A DNA stretch of 64,000 bases from Streptomyces acidiscabies (GTDB lineage Bacteria > Actinomycetota > Actinomycetes > Streptomycetales > Streptomycetaceae), in the NCBI RefSeq assembly GCF_020010905.1, contig NZ_JAGJBY010000001.1, forward strand, positions 124,001 to 188,000. Direction: 5' to 3'. The position numbers were made by a program, and so were the translations under genes. The first letter of the stretch is position 1, and each line of letters opens with the position of its first letter. The notes beneath the pieces are model-generated. The model was not told the origin of the DNA. It saw nothing but the letters and a program-made list of their open reading frames with translations, and searched no databases. This document shows positions 1-7,982 of this stretch, in pieces.

Positions 1-360
1 GACTGGATCCGCCCCCTGGCCGAGGCGCCGGCCGCCGCGAAGGAGGTGAGCGGTGCGCGCAGCCGTACCCGCCAGGACCTGTTCACGGAGTGGAGCGCCG
101 CGCTCGGTTTCCCGGCCCACTTCGGCCGCAACTGGGACGCGTTCACCGACTGTCTGCGCGACGTCGTGCCGACGGTGGTCGTCGTACGGGACGCGGGCGC
201 CCTTCTCGCCGACGCGCCGCAGCTCGAACTCGCCGTGCTGCTCGACGTGTTGGCCGAGGCGGCGGGCGACGACAGCGCCGCCCCGCGCCTCCGCCTCTTC
301 CTGGACGACACCCCGGACCGCCTCGCATCCCTGAACACCCGGCTGACACAGGGGAGTTGA
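1..360 (+). CDS. Barstar-family protein, 5' end outside window
   Basis: The frame is open from base 1 to the TGA at 358-360, so the start lies upstream of the window. A GTG at 46 is internal to the open frame and is only a fallback start. The protein carries the barstar (barnase inhibitor) core: a predicted helix ending in ALGFPAHFGRNWDAFTDCL, the family signature for the segment that plugs an RNase active site, then a hydrophobic strand VVVVRD and a C-terminal FLDD strand. Family members inhibit extracellular or toxin RNases; no RNase gene is visible here, but the left neighbour is not seen. It converges on the peptidase gene with only 21 nt between stops. Confidence 0.8.
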   Translation, partial: DWIRPLAEAPAAAKEVSGARSRTRQDLFTEWSAALGFPAHFGRNWDAFTDCLRDVVPTVVVVRDAGALLADAPQLELAVLLDVLAEAAGDDSAAPRLRLFLDDTPDRLASLNTRLTQGS

Positions 361-361
361 C

Positions 362-378
362 GGAGTTGGACCAACTCC
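362..378. terminator. Short convergent hairpin between barstar and M28 genes
   Basis: GGAGTTGG (362-369) and CCAACTCC (371-378) are perfect 8-bp inverted arms with almost no loop. It fills the 21-nt gap between two convergent stop codons, so it could terminate both transcripts. There is no U-tract, as is usual in Streptomyces. Confidence 0.5.
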
Positions 379-381
379 CCG

Positions 382-1827
382 CTACGACTGGGGAGATGGG
401 AACGCCACCGGCCCGCGCAGCCCCGCGCGGTTCACGGCCCGTACGCCGAAGAACACGTTGTCCTTCGACAGGTCCACCTCGTACGAGGTCACGTCACCGG
501 CCTCGACGACGTGTGTCCACTCGGGCGCCGTCGTCTCGCGCCAGACGACCTCGTAGCCGGCGAGGTCGGGTTCGGCGCCCCGACTCCACACCAGGCGCGT
601 GGAGTTGGTGAGCGCCGAGGTCACGATCCGCGTCCCGCGCGGCGCGGCCGGCGCCTGGGCGAGCGTCCACAGCGCGGCGGCGTTCACGCGGGCGACGCGG
701 GCGGTGTAGGCGAAGTCGCAGAACTCCGGCAGATCCCCGAACTGCCGCCCGTTCTCGACGCGCACGTCCTGGTGCTGGTGGGCGAAGTCCTCGGCGGGCT
801 CGGTGAACCGGAGTGCGGGGTAGCCGTTCTCCAGGAACGGGATGTGGTCGCCGCCGCGCAGATAGCGGTCCCGGCGGTAGATCACCCGGACGCGCATGCC
901 GGTGGCGTCGTTGTCGGCAACATCCCTGACGAAGCGGGCGAGTTGACGGGTGTCCGAGTCGTTCTCGCCGCCCACCGAGCGCCGCACGGCGGCCTGTTCG
1001 GGCGTCTCGGAGGTGGGCACGCCCTCCGCGAAGAGCCGGATCGCGAGCGCAGCGAGATGGGGGTCCCCCCTGCTCGAAGAGCTTGGGGGAGGGTCGCGGC
1101 TCCCGTCGTCGGCGGTCGAACTGCCGACGATGTCGTTGGTGAACATCGCCCGCACATCCGCCCCGGCGCCCTTCAACTGCCGTGCCAGGTAACCCGATCC
1201 GTACAGTCCCTGTTCCTCCCCCGCGACCGCCGCGAACACGATCGTGGCCGCCGGGCGGCGCCGCGCGAACACCCGCGCCAGCTCCAGCACGACAGCCACG
1301 CCGGACGCGTCGTCGTCCGCGCCCGGCGCGTCGGACACGGCGTCCATGACGTCGCTGACGCGCGAGTCGTAGTGCCCGGAGACGACGTGCACCCGCTCGG
1401 GGGTGACCGAACCCCGCAGCGTGGCAAGGACGTTGGTGATGCGCGTGGGGACGGGAATCCTGGACGCCGGTTCCTGGACGTACGACTGGAGCTCGACCGT
1501 CATCCGGCCGCCCGACTCGGCGGCGTACGAACGGAGTCGGTCCTGGATCCAGTCACGGGCGGCTCCGATTCCCCGGGCCGGGTCGTCCTGGGTGGAGAGG
1601 GTGTGCCGGGTGCCGAAGGAGACGAGGGTGCGGATCGTCGCCTCGATGCGGGCCGGGTCCAACTCCTTGAGCAGGGACCTGAGTTCACGGCTCGGGGGCT
1701 GAGCGGTCGCCGGGCGGCCGGTGGCGGTCGCTTCGGCTGCGGTCGCCTCCGCGGCCGTCGCGGCGAGGGTCGCGGCGGTGGCCGCTGTCGCGGTGAGGAC
1801 GGTGCGCCTGGTGGGGGTGGGGGGCAT
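382..1827 (-). CDS. Secreted M28-family Zn aminopeptidase (Tat signal)
   Basis: A 481-residue exported metallo-aminopeptidase. The ATG at 1827 follows AGGAGG by a few bases, and the N-terminus MPPTPTRRTVLTATAATAA looks like a twin-arginine signal followed by an Ala-rich stretch. M28 metal ligands are visible in order: the His-Asp of SGHYDSR, the Asp of ADDDASG, the Glu pair of AGEEQGLYGSG, and the late His of GGDHIPFLENG. The C-terminal ~90 residues resemble a fibronectin type III domain (YEVVWRETT). It probably trims N-terminal residues from peptides outside the cell. It is the third gene of a leftward kinase-receptor-peptidase set, 68 nt after the receptor gene. A palindromic repeat is inserted in frame inside the catalytic domain (see 1059-1090). 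Confidence 0.88.
   Translation of the reverse strand: MPPTPTRRTVLTATAATAATLAATAAEATAAEATATGRPATAQPPSRELRSLLKELDPARIEATIRTLVSFGTRHTLSTQDDPARGIGAARDWIQDRLRSYAAESGGRMTVELQSYVQEPASRIPVPTRITNVLATLRGSVTPERVHVVSGHYDSRVSDVMDAVSDAPGADDDASGVAVVLELARVFARRRPAATIVFAAVAGEEQGLYGSGYLARQLKGAGADVRAMFTNDIVGSSTADDGSRDPPPSSSSRGDPHLAALAIRLFAEGVPTSETPEQAAVRRSVGGENDSDTRQLARFVRDVADNDATGMRVRVIYRRDRYLRGGDHIPFLENGYPALRFTEPAEDFAHQHQDVRVENGRQFGDLPEFCDFAYTARVARVNAAALWTLAQAPAAPRGTRIVTSALTNSTRLVWSRGAEPDLAGYEVVWRETTAPEWTHVVEAGDVTSYEVDLSKDNVFFGVRAVNRAGLRGPVAFPSPQS
1059..1090. repeat. Palindromic G/C-run element inside the peptidase gene
   Basis: CCCCC (1066-1070), T, GCTC (1072-1075), GAA loop, GAGC (1079-1082), TT, GGGGG (1085-1089) form an imperfect hairpin preceded by GGGGGTC. 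On the coding strand it is read as PPPSSSSRGDPH, a low-complexity insert between two conserved segments of the M28 domain. From memory, very similar sequences recur widely in Streptomyces genomes, mostly between genes; I see only this copy here. Confidence 0.6.
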
Positions 1828-1895
1828 GGCTCCTCCTGGGGCGGTGTCCTGCCGATGCTCCTGGACACCGTCGGCAGGCGGCAAGAGGGCCTGAT

Positions 1896-3488
1896 TCAGG
1901 GTGAGTTGGCGGGCTGGACGGTTTCCGCGCAGAGTTGCAGGCCCTGCGGGCTCCAGCAGGGCAGGTGACCGTGGGAGCGGATCGTCGTCTGGCCGGTACC
2001 CCGGATGAGGTAGGTCAGGAAGTTCGCGGCGAGGGAGCCGGCGGGCGGATTGCCGTACGTGTAGGCGTACTCGACCTCGCGGTACGGGTAGGCGCTGGTG
2101 CCCTGTTCGATGGCTTTGAGGTCCGGTGCGTCGCCGTCGAGCTTGAGGGGGTGCAGGCCCTTCGTGCGTTCGGCGACGTTCAGTTCGCTGTAGCCGATCG
2201 CGCCGGAGGTCTTCCGGATCTGCGCCAACACCTGCGCGGTGGAGTCGAGTTCGCAGCGGACGGGGCCCTTCTGCGGTGCGTAGTCCCGCTGCACGCAGTC
2301 GGAGGAGGTGTTCTCCATCTCGCTGCGGTCCAGCACCCGGCGCTGGAAGACCTGCCGGGTACCGGAGTTGGCGTCCCGGCTGACCATCCGCACCGGCAGG
2401 TCGGGGCCGCCGACCTGGCGCCAGTTGGTGATCTCGCCCCGGTAGACGCGCCGTACGGAGTCGGTGGAGAGGTTCTTCAGCGGCACGTCGTCGTTCACGA
2501 CGAGCGCGAAGACCGAGAGCGCCGCCCGGTCCTCGGTGAGCGCGTCCATGCCCGCGAGCTTGGGGCCGTCGGAGAGGGCGATCAGGGACGGGAAGCCCTG
2601 TCTGCCGCCCGCCGACATCAGGTCGCGCAGCCCGGCGGTCGAGCCGTGCGCGTCGACCTCGACCGTCGCGCCCTCGCAGTCGTGCTGGAACCGCTCGGCG
2701 ACGTCCCGTACGACCGGCGCGAAGGCGGTCGAGCCGCTGACCGTCAGCTTCCCTTTCGCGCACTCGACGGGCGGCGGGGTGTCGTCGCGGACCACGACGA
2801 TCGCCGCGAGCGTCAGCACGCAGACCGTCAGCATGATCGAGATCGTCCGCGCGGCCCGGCTGAACAGCGGGGGTACGTCGTCCGGGGTAGCACTGCGGTT
2901 GGGGTGGACCTCCCCCTCACGTATGCCGCCGTACAGGCGAATGGGGCTGCCGACGTCGCCGCCGGAGAGCAGGACGAGCAGCTTGTAGTGGTCGCCCCGG
3001 TTCAGGGGGACGCGCGGGATGCGCAGCGTGTGGCCGTCGTAGCCGAACCCCCGCACCTCGGTGAAGTGGTCCATCAGGTGGTCGGTGTCGGTCGGCTGGG
3101 TGACCGTGACGCCCTTGACGGTGCGGTCGGTGAACACCGCGGTGAGGCCGTGGACTTCGGGCGAGGTGTAGTCGTCGCGGTCGATGCCCTGCGAGCCGTC
3201 GTTCTCGATCCGCAGCAGGACCAGCGTCGCGTCGATCATCCCCGGGGCCTCGTCGAAGAGACCGAGCCGTCTGTTGGCGCGGCCCGAACGGGCGTCGTCA
3301 CCAATGGGGTTGTCCATCTGGACGCGGTACCCGACCCGTCTGCGGCGCGGCACCCGGCGCTCGTACCAGACCATCACCCCGGAGGCGACGATGCCGAGCA
3401 TCGCCGTGCCCACGGCCACCACGTTCTCCGCGTTCAGCCACTCCACCGGGCTCCCCCGCCCCTGCCGATCCCTGGACCGTGCCGTCAC
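1896..3488 (-). CDS. Membrane-anchored PstS-like substrate-binding receptor
   Basis: A 530-residue protein with an unusual build: a hydrophobic helix at about 23-42 followed by RRVPRRRR, a ~160-residue domain of unknown type, a second hydrophobic helix at about 215-233, then a PstS-like periplasmic binding domain (247-515) starting SGSTAFAPVV and containing SRDANSGTRQVF and TSGAIGYSE, typical of phosphate-type binding proteins. By the positive-inside rule the middle domain is cytoplasmic and the binding domain is outside, i.e. a receptor layout rather than a free lipoprotein. GTG at 3488 is the longest start; a GTG at 3446 with GGGGAG just upstream is a good alternative. It lies 66 nt after a Ser/Thr kinase gene and 68 nt before the M28 peptidase, probably one transcript. 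No PstCAB genes are near. Confidence 0.75.
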   Translation of the reverse strand: MTARSRDRQGRGSPVEWLNAENVVAVGTAMLGIVASGVMVWYERRVPRRRRVGYRVQMDNPIGDDARSGRANRRLGLFDEAPGMIDATLVLLRIENDGSQGIDRDDYTSPEVHGLTAVFTDRTVKGVTVTQPTDTDHLMDHFTEVRGFGYDGHTLRIPRVPLNRGDHYKLLVLLSGGDVGSPIRLYGGIREGEVHPNRSATPDDVPPLFSRAARTISIMLTVCVLTLAAIVVVRDDTPPPVECAKGKLTVSGSTAFAPVVRDVAERFQHDCEGATVEVDAHGSTAGLRDLMSAGGRQGFPSLIALSDGPKLAGMDALTEDRAALSVFALVVNDDVPLKNLSTDSVRRVYRGEITNWRQVGGPDLPVRMVSRDANSGTRQVFQRRVLDRSEMENTSSDCVQRDYAPQKGPVRCELDSTAQVLAQIRKTSGAIGYSELNVAERTKGLHPLKLDGDAPDLKAIEQGTSAYPYREVEYAYTYGNPPAGSLAANFLTYLIRGTGQTTIRSHGHLPCWSPQGLQLCAETVQPANSP

Positions 3489-3554
3489 GGTACGGGCGCG
3501 CGGGGGGCGTGCGCCCGGACAAACCGGGCCGACTCCCTTGTGTTCTCCGGACGT

Positions 3555-5468
3555 TCACCCCTTGGCGTAAGTCAGCTTCTCCCCGGTGGAGGTGTTGACC
3601 CGTTCCAGGGTGCCGCCGGGGAGGACCGTGACCTCGGTGGCCGCGCCCGGCGTGCAGGAGGAGAGGGGGCGGCCGGTGGTGACCCGGGAGGGGCCGTACG
3701 CCAGCGGGCCGACGCCGCCGGCCGGGCCACGGGTCAGCGTCGCCGTGAACTCGCAGTGGTAGCCGGGGCCTTCGGCGACCAGGGTGAGCGCCGCGCTGCC
3801 CGGTTCGCCCTGGGCGATGGTGAGTTCGCGGGTGCTGGTGTCGATCGTCGCCTTCCAGGTGCCCAAGTAGGCGGCGGGGACGGCTCCTTCACCCCCGGCG
3901 GTCTGCGAGGCGGACGGCTCCGGGGTGGGTGCCGTGCCGTTCGGGGCGGTGGCGGTCGGGGCCGGGTCGGGGGTCTTCGCCCCGGAGGTGCCGTCGCCGT
4001 TCAGCAGCGCGTAGACGGAGGCGCCCGCCGCGACGGCCACGACCAGGGCGACGGCTATCAGGAGGGCGGTGGCGCGGTTGTTGCGGCGGGGGGCGGGGTC
4101 CTCCGGGGGGTACGGGGAGTAGGGGGTGGGGGAGTACGGGGTGTACGCGGTGGGGGGCAGGTGCGGGGGCGGGCCGTAGGGGGTGGTGGGGGTCGTCGTA
4201 CCCGTAGTACTTCCGGGGTACGGGGGGCCGCTGCCGTACGGCGCCGGCCCGTATCCCGGCGCGGGCTGCGGGTGCTGCTGGGGGCGGCCGTACGCGGGGT
4301 GGTCCGGTGCGGGGGTGCCGAGGGGGGTGGACGGCGACGGCGGGCCGGGCTGGTGGACGGCCGGGCGGGTGGGCGGGACGCCGTCCGCGTCCGGCACTCG
4401 CGCCGCGCGCTCCGTGCCGCGAGGGCCCTCCGTGCTGCGGGAGCCTTCCCTGCCACGGGTGCCCTCCGTGCTGCGGGGGCCGGAGTGCTCGGGCGCCGCC
4501 TCGGTCTCGCCGTCCTCCTCGCCGGGCCCCTCGATGTCGAGCAACTGCACTGCGTGCCGCCCGAGTTGGGCGACCAGGCCGCTCGGCAGCCAGGGGTCGC
4601 GGGAGCGTCCGCCGGACACGGTGTCCTCGGCGCCGATGCCCTCCAGGACGGCGTCCAGGGAGGGCCGGGCGGCGGGGTCCTTGCGCAGACAGGCGAGGAC
4701 CAGGTCGGCGATGCCCTCGGGGACGCCGGTGAGGTCGGGCTCGTCCTCGGCTATGCGGAACATCAGCGCCGGGATCCCGCTGTCGGCGTTGCCGAAGGGC
4801 AGCGACCCGGTCGCGGCGTACGAGAGCACGGAGCCGAGGCAGAACACGTCGGAGGCGGGGGTGATCCGGTCACCCCGTACCTGCTCGGGCGCCATGAAGC
4901 CCGGCGACCCGATCATGACCCCCGTGAGAGTTAGCTCTGGAGTATCACCCTCCAGCGCACGGGCGATCCCGAAGTCGATGACCCGGGGGCCGTCGATGGT
5001 CACCATGACGTTGGAGGGTTTGAGGTCGCGGTGGACGATGCCCGCGGCGTGGATGTCCTGGAGGGCGTGCGCGAGCCCGGCGGCGAGGATGCGGACGGAC
5101 CGCTCGGGCAGCGGGCCGTGGTCGCGGCCTACCACCTGCTGGAGGCTGGGACCTGCGACGTACCCGGTGGCCACCCACGGCATCTCGGCCTCGGTGTCGG
5201 CGTCCAGGACGGGCGCGGTCCAGTGGCCGCCGACCCGGCGCGCGGCGGCGACCTCCTGCCGGAACCGCTGCCGGAACTCCTCGCGCGCGGCGAGTTCGGC
5301 GCGGACCAGCTTCACGGCGACAGTGCGGCCCCGGTCCGACCGCGCGAGGTAGACGTGGCCCATGCCGCCGCCCCCGAGGCGCGCGACCAGCCGGTACTCC
5401 CCGGTCCGCCCCCGCAGCCCGAACCCCGGCGAGATCCCCATCGGGTCCCCCGCGCCCAGCTTCTCCAT
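3555..5468 (-). CDS. Transmembrane Ser/Thr protein kinase (PknB-type)
   Basis: A 637-residue Hanks-type kinase. The Gly-rich loop LGGGGMGHVY (31-40), catalytic Lys of VAVKLV (53), HRDLKPSN (146-153), DFG (165-167) and APE (193-195) are all intact, so it should be active. The kinase domain ends near 280, followed by a long Pro/Tyr/Gly-rich linker, a single membrane helix at about 465-485 (TALLIAVALVVAVAAGASVY) and a ~145-residue outer domain with two Cys that is not a PASTA repeat. ATG at 5468. It is the first gene of the leftward kinase-receptor-peptidase set and is divergent from the aminotransferase. The outer domain presumably senses an external cue, possibly together with the neighbouring receptor (inference). 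Confidence 0.92.
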   Translation of the reverse strand: MEKLGAGDPMGISPGFGLRGRTGEYRLVARLGGGGMGHVYLARSDRGRTVAVKLVRAELAAREEFRQRFRQEVAAARRVGGHWTAPVLDADTEAEMPWVATGYVAGPSLQQVVGRDHGPLPERSVRILAAGLAHALQDIHAAGIVHRDLKPSNVMVTIDGPRVIDFGIARALEGDTPELTLTGVMIGSPGFMAPEQVRGDRITPASDVFCLGSVLSYAATGSLPFGNADSGIPALMFRIAEDEPDLTGVPEGIADLVLACLRKDPAARPSLDAVLEGIGAEDTVSGGRSRDPWLPSGLVAQLGRHAVQLLDIEGPGEEDGETEAAPEHSGPRSTEGTRGREGSRSTEGPRGTERAARVPDADGVPPTRPAVHQPGPPSPSTPLGTPAPDHPAYGRPQQHPQPAPGYGPAPYGSGPPYPGSTTGTTTPTTPYGPPPHLPPTAYTPYSPTPYSPYPPEDPAPRRNNRATALLIAVALVVAVAAGASVYALLNGDGTSGAKTPDPAPTATAPNGTAPTPEPSASQTAGGEGAVPAAYLGTWKATIDTSTRELTIAQGEPGSAALTLVAEGPGYHCEFTATLTRGPAGGVGPLAYGPSRVTTGRPLSSCTPGAATEVTVLPGGTLERVNTSTGEKLTYAKG

Positions 5469-5728
5469 CGCCGCCGCCCGCCTTCCCCCCGCACACGTGA
5501 ACGGGCCGAGAATAATCGGGCGGTACGAGGAGTCGTACGGCGCGGGGTCGACGGTTCCGTAACAGGGGGCCGGGCGCGGGTAGTACCCGTAGTCCCGTCA
5601 TACCCGTAGTACCCCTGCTCCTCGCCCCTCCCCCGCCCCTCACCCCCGACAACCTGTCGCGGATTCCTCACCCCCACAGCACAGGACGCCGATACCTTTC
5701 CGCATCGCGGACATTTACGCTCACTCCC
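5469..5728. promoter_or_regulatory. Divergent promoter region, kinase / aminotransferase
   Basis: A 260-nt gap between divergent genes. On the plus strand TACGCT (5716-5721) ends 7 nt before the aminotransferase ATG with no Shine-Dalgarno in between, the arrangement expected for a leaderless transcript. Two GTAGTAC heptamers (5580-5586, 5606-5612) lie in TACCCGTAGTACCC context and can form short hairpins. I cannot place the kinase promoter. Confidence 0.45.
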
Positions 5729-7096
5729 ATGACCCTTGAGACCGATCCCCAGGCCGGCGCCGCAGTGAAGGCGGCGGACCGTGCGCACGTCTTCCACTCC
5801 TGGTCCGCCCAGGACCTCATCGACCCGCTCGCCGTGGCCGGCGCGCAGGGGTCGTACTTCTGGGACTACGACGGGAACCGGTACCTCGACTTCACGAGCG
5901 GCCTCGTCTTCACGAACATCGGCTACCAGCACCCGAAGGTCGTCGCGGCGATCCAGGAGCAGGCTGCTCGACTCAGCACGTTCGCACCGGCGTTCGCGGT
6001 CGAGGCCCGTTCGGAGGCGGCCCGGCTGATCGCCGAGCGGACCCCCGGCGACCTGGACAAGATCTTCTTCACCAACGCGGGCGCGGACGCGGTCGAGCAC
6101 GCGGTCCGCATGGCGCGGGTGCACACCGGCCGGACCAAGGTCCTCGCGGCGTACCGCTCGTACCACGGGGGTACGCAGCAGGCCGTCAACCTCACGGGGG
6201 ACCCCCGCCGCTGGGCCTCCGACAGCGCCTCCGCCGGGGTCGTCCACTTCTGGGCCCCCTACCTCTACCGCACGCGGTTCTACGCGGAGACCGAGGAGCA
6301 GGAGACCGCGCGCGCCCTGGAGCACCTGGAGACGACGATCGCCTTCGAGGGCCCGGCGACGATCGCCGCCCTGATCCTGGAGACGATCCCCGGCACCGCC
6401 GGCATCATGGTCCCCCCTCCGGGCTACCTCTCAGGGGTGAGGGAGCTGTGCGACAAGTACGGCATCGTCTTCATCCTGGACGAGGTCATGGCCGGGTTCG
6501 GGCGGACCGGCGAGTGGTTCGCGGCCGACCTCTTCGGCGTCGTACCGGACCTGATGACCTTCGCGAAGGGCGTCAACTCGGGGTACGTCCCCCTCGGGGG
6601 CGTCGCCATCTCGGGGGAGATCGCGGAGACGTTCGCCAAGCGGCCGTACCCCGGAGGTCTGACGTACTCGGGTCATCCCCTGGCCTGTGCGGCGGCGGTC
6701 GCGACGATCAACGTCATGGCCGAGGAGGGCGTCGTCGAGAACGCGAAGCGGCTCGGCGCGGACGTGGTGGGCCCGGCGCTGCGGGAGCTGGCCGCGCGGC
6801 ACCCGAGCGTCGGCGAGGTCCGCGGGACCGGCATGTTCTGGGCGCTGGAGCTGGTGAAGGACCAGGAGACGCGCGAGCCGCTGGTGCCGTACAACGCGGC
6901 CGGTGAGGCGAACGCGCCGATGGCCGCCTTCGCCGCCGCCGCGAAGAAGAACGGCCTGTGGCCCTTCGTCAACATGAACCGCACCCACGTCGTCCCGCCG
7001 TGCAACGTCACCGAGGAGGAACTGAAGGAGGGCTTCACGGCGCTGGACGCGGCACTCTCCGTGGCCGACGAGCACACGACCGGGCACTCCGCGTAG
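5729..7096 (+). CDS. Class III PLP aminotransferase (omega-amino acid type)
   Basis: A 455-residue fold-type I, class III aminotransferase. It has the family landmarks: GSYFWDYDGNRYLDFTSG near the N-terminus, TNAGADAVEHAVRMAR (phosphate-binding region), YHGGT, the ILDEVMAGFGRTG segment whose Asp contacts the PLP nitrogen, and MTFAKGVNSGYVPLGG with the PLP-binding Lys. Members move amino groups from omega-amino acids (beta-alanine, GABA, taurine, putrescine) or aspartate; the substrate cannot be told from sequence. It is followed by a hairpin and then a GntR regulator 181 nt downstream. The start appears leaderless. Confidence 0.88.
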   Translation: MTLETDPQAGAAVKAADRAHVFHSWSAQDLIDPLAVAGAQGSYFWDYDGNRYLDFTSGLVFTNIGYQHPKVVAAIQEQAARLSTFAPAFAVEARSEAARLIAERTPGDLDKIFFTNAGADAVEHAVRMARVHTGRTKVLAAYRSYHGGTQQAVNLTGDPRRWASDSASAGVVHFWAPYLYRTRFYAETEEQETARALEHLETTIAFEGPATIAALILETIPGTAGIMVPPPGYLSGVRELCDKYGIVFILDEVMAGFGRTGEWFAADLFGVVPDLMTFAKGVNSGYVPLGGVAISGEIAETFAKRPYPGGLTYSGHPLACAAAVATINVMAEEGVVENAKRLGADVVGPALRELAARHPSVGEVRGTGMFWALELVKDQETREPLVPYNAAGEANAPMAAFAAAAKKNGLWPFVNMNRTHVVPPCNVTEEELKEGFTALDAALSVADEHTTGHSA

Positions 7097-7115
7097 TCCT
7101 GGGGGCGTAGCGGGG

Positions 7116-7131
7116 TACCCCTGAGGGGGTA
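7116..7131 (+). terminator. Hairpin downstream of the aminotransferase
   Basis: TACCCC (7116-7121), loop TGAG, GGGGTA (7126-7131): a perfect 6-bp stem 20 nt after the stop codon. It is short, so possibly only a weak terminator. Confidence 0.4.
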
Positions 7132-7174
7132 TCGCGCGATTAGGCCTTCTTCCGATTCGAACGCGTAAGGTGGC

Positions 7175-7198
7175 GTGCTCGTAGGTATAGGCGAGTAC
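7175..7198. promoter_or_regulatory. Candidate GntR operator
   Basis: GTGCTCG (7175-7181) and CGAGTAC (7192-7198) form an inverted repeat with one mismatch and a 10-nt A/T-richer spacer, about 80 nt before the GntR start. FadR/VanR-type regulators bind such dyads and often repress themselves; assignment is by position only. Confidence 0.35.
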
Positions 7199-7277
7199 GT
7201 CACCCCACGGGCTCCGGCGACACCCCGCCGGCCGGCCGCGCGTCGAACGTGACGAAGGACGAAGGAGGCCCCCGACC

Positions 7278-7982
7278 ATGTCCGCCGGCAGCGGCAACGG
7301 CGCCGTGACCCGCAGTACTCTGCGGCAGCAGATCGCCGAGGCCCTTCGCGACGAGGTGCTGGGGGGCCGGCTCCAGCCGGGCCAGGAGTTCACGGTCAAG
7401 GAGATCGCCGAACAGTACGGGGTCTCCGCGACCCCGGTCCGCGAGGCGCTCGTGGACCTCTCGGCGCAGGGGCTGCTGGAGGCCGACCAGCACCGGGGGT
7501 TCCGGGTCCACGAGTACTCGGCGGCGGACTACCGGGGGATGGTCGAGGCCCGCGCGCTCGTCATGGAGGGCATGTTCCTGGCCACCGAGCGGGACCGGGC
7601 CAAGCTGCGCGACCCGGGGGACCCGGAGGTGGCCACGGCGATCGCCGGGGTACGCCGCAGGGGTGAGGAGGCGCAGCGGGCCGCAGCGGCGGGTGACCTC
7701 ACGGTACTCATCGGGTACGACCTGCGGTTCTGGCGGGAGCTGAGCATCCTCTTCGGCAACCCCTACCTCGCCGACTTCCTCAACCGGCTGCGCGTGCAGT
7801 CCTGGGTGTGCGCCGTCCAGCACCTGCGCCGCCTCAGCGATCTGCGCGGCCACCTCTGGTCCCGTCACACCGACCTCATCGACGCCCTCGCCGGCCACGA
7901 CACGGCCACGGCGCGGGCGCTCCTCGACGAGTACAACACGGGCTCGGTGGCGTTGATCGAGCGACTGGCCACCGCCGGATGA
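7278..7982 (+). CDS. GntR-family regulator (FadR/FCD type)
   Basis: A 234-residue regulator. An N-terminal winged helix (about residues 10-75) has the GntR pattern LRQQIAEALRDEVLGGRLQPG, then KEIAEQYGVSATPVREALVDLSAQGLLE. The C-terminal half is an all-helical FCD effector domain with the metal/ligand-binding pattern (E/D...H...H) ending HLWSRHTDLIDALAGHD. ATG at 7278 follows AAGGAGG by about 10 nt. Its stop overlaps the ATG of the next gene (ATGA at 7979-7982), so the two are translationally coupled. FCD regulators usually sense small carboxylic acids or amino acids, and the aminotransferase upstream is a plausible target. Confidence 0.9.
   Translation: MSAGSGNGAVTRSTLRQQIAEALRDEVLGGRLQPGQEFTVKEIAEQYGVSATPVREALVDLSAQGLLEADQHRGFRVHEYSAADYRGMVEARALVMEGMFLATERDRAKLRDPGDPEVATAIAGVRRRGEEAQRAAAAGDLTVLIGYDLRFWRELSILFGNPYLADFLNRLRVQSWVCAVQHLRRLSDLRGHLWSRHTDLIDALAGHDTATARALLDEYNTGSVALIERLATAG

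Noticed and set aside
1935..4934. 999-codon plus-strand open frame across receptor and kinase genes
   Set aside because: Opposite-strand shadow of two well-supported genes; no ribosome-binding site or domain.
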